Source: Pseudomonas brassicacearum (lineage in GTDB: Bacteria > Pseudomonadota > Gammaproteobacteria > Pseudomonadales > Pseudomonadaceae). From it: a DNA stretch of 64,000 bases. Location: the NCBI RefSeq assembly GCF_003732265.1, contig NZ_MOBK01000004.1, forward strand, positions 186,001 to 250,000. Direction: 5' to 3'. The position numbers and the translations under genes are program-made. A model generated the notes under the pieces. The model saw nothing but the letters and a program-made list of their open reading frames with translations. It had not been told where the DNA came from and did not search any database. Of the stretch, positions 62,938-64,000 are shown piece after piece (within the stretch, counting starts at the first letter, position 1; each line of letters opens with the position of its first letter).

Positions 62938-62960
62938 GATTTCCAACCTCCGCCGTTAAC

Positions 62961-63008
62961 CCTGTGAGTGCTACGCACTCAAACGGGGGCAAGCCCCCTC
63001 GCCACAGG
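62961..63008. repeat. REP half element, GGGGGCTTG family
   Basis: One clear copy, CGGGGGCAAGCCCCCTCGCC, plus a short TGAGTGCTACGCACTCA hairpin beside it, inserted between coxA and ctaG inside the oxidase operon. Confidence 0.75.
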
Positions 63009-63033
63009 GTGGTTGTCACAGGTCCGAGGCGTT

Positions 63034-64000
63034 TCATTTCACTTCCGGCGGCGTGGTGAAGGTGTGATAAGGCGCCGGTGACGGAATGCTCCACTCCAGG
63101 CCTTCCGCGCCATCCCACGGTTTGGCCGGTGCTGGCGGGCCGCCGCGAATGGTCTTGATCACGATGAACAGGAAGAAGATCTGCGTCGCACCGAACATGA
63201 ACGCGCCAATCGAGGAGACCATGTTGAAGTCGGCGAACTGCAGGTTGTAGTCCGGAATCCGCCGCGGCATGCCCGCCAGGCCCACGAAGTGCATCGGGAA
63301 GAACGCCATGTTCATGCCGATGAACGAGAGCCAGAAGTGCAGCTTGCCGAGGGTTTCGTCGTACATGTGGCCGGTCCACTTCGGCATCCAGTAATAGGCC
63401 GAGGCAAAAATCCCGAAGATCGCCCCTGGCACCAGTACGTAATGGAAGTGCGCGACCACGAAGTAGGTGTCCTGATACTGGAAGTCCGCCGGGGCGATGG
63501 CCAGCATCAACCCGGAGAAACCGCCGATGGAGAACAGGATCACGAACGCCACCGCAAACAGCATCGGCGTCTCGAAGGTCAGCGAGCCTTGCCACATGGT
63601 GCTGGCCCAGTTGAACACCTTCACCCCGGTCGGCACCGCGATCAGCAGCGTGGCGTACATGAAGAACAGCTCGCCCACCAGCGGAATACCGACCACGAAC
63701 ATGTGGTGCGCCCAGACGATGAACGACAGGAACGCGATGCTTGCCGTCGCATAAACCATCGAGGTGTAACCGAACAGCGGCTTGCGCGAGAAGGTCGGGA
63801 TGATCGAGCTGACGGCACCGAAGGCCGGCAGGATCATGATGTACACCTCGGGGTGGCCGAAGAACCAGAACACGTGCTGGAACAGCACCGGGTCACCGCC
63901 ACCGGCGGCACTGAAGAAACTGGTGCCGAAGTGGATGTCCATCAGCATCATCGTCACGCACCCGGCCAGTACCGGCATCACCGCAATCAACAGGAACGCA
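63034..64000 (-). CDS. coxA: Cytochrome c oxidase subunit I, 5' part outside the window
   Basis: C-terminal 320 or so residues of the heme-copper subunit. Seen: the binuclear-centre motif [14 protein letters not shown] with the His-Tyr cross-link pair, the CuB His pair WAHHMFVVG, and the heme a3 / heme a ligands in [13 protein letters not shown]. The Tyr in HPEVY and the K-channel residues mark it as A-type. The gene continues past position 64000; coxB is expected next. Confidence 0.97.
   Translation of the reverse strand, partial: AFLLIAVMPVLAGCVTMMLMDIHFGTSFFSAAGGGDPVLFQHVFWFFGHPEVYIMILPAFGAVSSIIPTFSRKPLFGYTSMVYATASIAFLSFIVWAHHMFVVGIPLVGELFFMYATLLIAVPTGVKVFNWASTMWQGSLTFETPMLFAVAFVILFSIGGFSGLMLAIAPADFQYQDTYFVVAHFHYVLVPGAIFGIFASAYYWMPKWTGHMYDETLGKLHFWLSFIGMNMAFFPMHFVGLAGMPRRIPDYNLQFADFNMVSSIGAFMFGATQIFFLFIVIKTIRGGPPAPAKPWDGAEGLEWSIPSPAPYHTFTTPPEVK

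Overview
This 64 kb window reads as chromosomal DNA of a Pseudomonas, most likely of the P. fluorescens group. The evidence is the GC-rich codon use, the gene content and order (fmt-def-lysM-dprA-tsaC-qor-hemF-aroE; algB-kinB; engB-polA-thrB; zur-znuCB-metNIQ; the aa3 oxidase cluster), and two families of short palindromic intergenic repeats (REP) typical of fluorescent pseudomonads. In P. aeruginosa, gene sets like these lie on either side of oriC, so the window is probably origin-proximal. No origin, rRNA, tRNA, CRISPR array, insertion sequence or prophage was seen.

Layout: 1-7.2 kb is housekeeping: translation initiation (fmt, def), a LysM protein, DprA, TsaC, quinone oxidoreductase, HemF and AroE. 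7.3-14.1 kb holds a SulP transporter, a choline-sulfate module (choX, betC and a divergent LysR regulator) and three small enzyme-like genes. 14.4-16.6 kb holds a CitMHS citrate transporter and a TerC protein. 16.9-19.2 kb is an accessory module: a PAAR-tip gene with an apparent 1-nt frameshift at its start, a 385-aa candidate type VI effector and a membrane-anchored candidate immunity protein. 19.5-27.4 kb holds a Na/Pi symporter-like protein, a single M16 peptidase, a DUF5924/DUF2914 membrane protein and a four-gene Mla-type lipid-transport operon (STAS-MlaE, MlaF, MlaD, lipoprotein).

27.5-41 kb holds a nucleoside-gate protein, GltP, an Ivy-type lysozyme inhibitor with a DUF1328 protein, the algB-kinB two-component pair, c-di-GMP enzymes (an EAL protein and a DgcH-like GGDEF protein) and an AmpDh2-like amidase. 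41-48 kb holds dsbA, cytochromes c4 and c5, engB, an ErsA/Spot42-position small RNA, polA, a DUF2782 protein and thrB. 48-57 kb holds zinc homeostasis (znuA / zur-znuC-znuB), a lipoprotein, the large catalase katE and the methionine importer metNIQ. 57-64 kb is the aa3 cytochrome oxidase cluster (sco, heme O and heme A synthases, a Sco-like protein, SURF1, a twin-TM protein on the opposite strand, coxC, cox11 and the 3' part of coxA).

Most noteworthy: (1) a well-formed sigma-54 promoter with palindromic upstream repeats, driving a small membrane-protein gene divergent from algB, itself a sigma-54 activator; (2) the PAAR / candidate effector / candidate immunity cassette with a broken PAAR start; (3) the polA-engB intergenic region, which combines a 31-codon open reading frame with a small-RNA-like promoter and terminator; (4) a 39-codon basic small gene downstream of ivy; (5) several perfect inverted repeats between divergent genes. 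All names rest on recognising sequence motifs and gene order; no database search was run.
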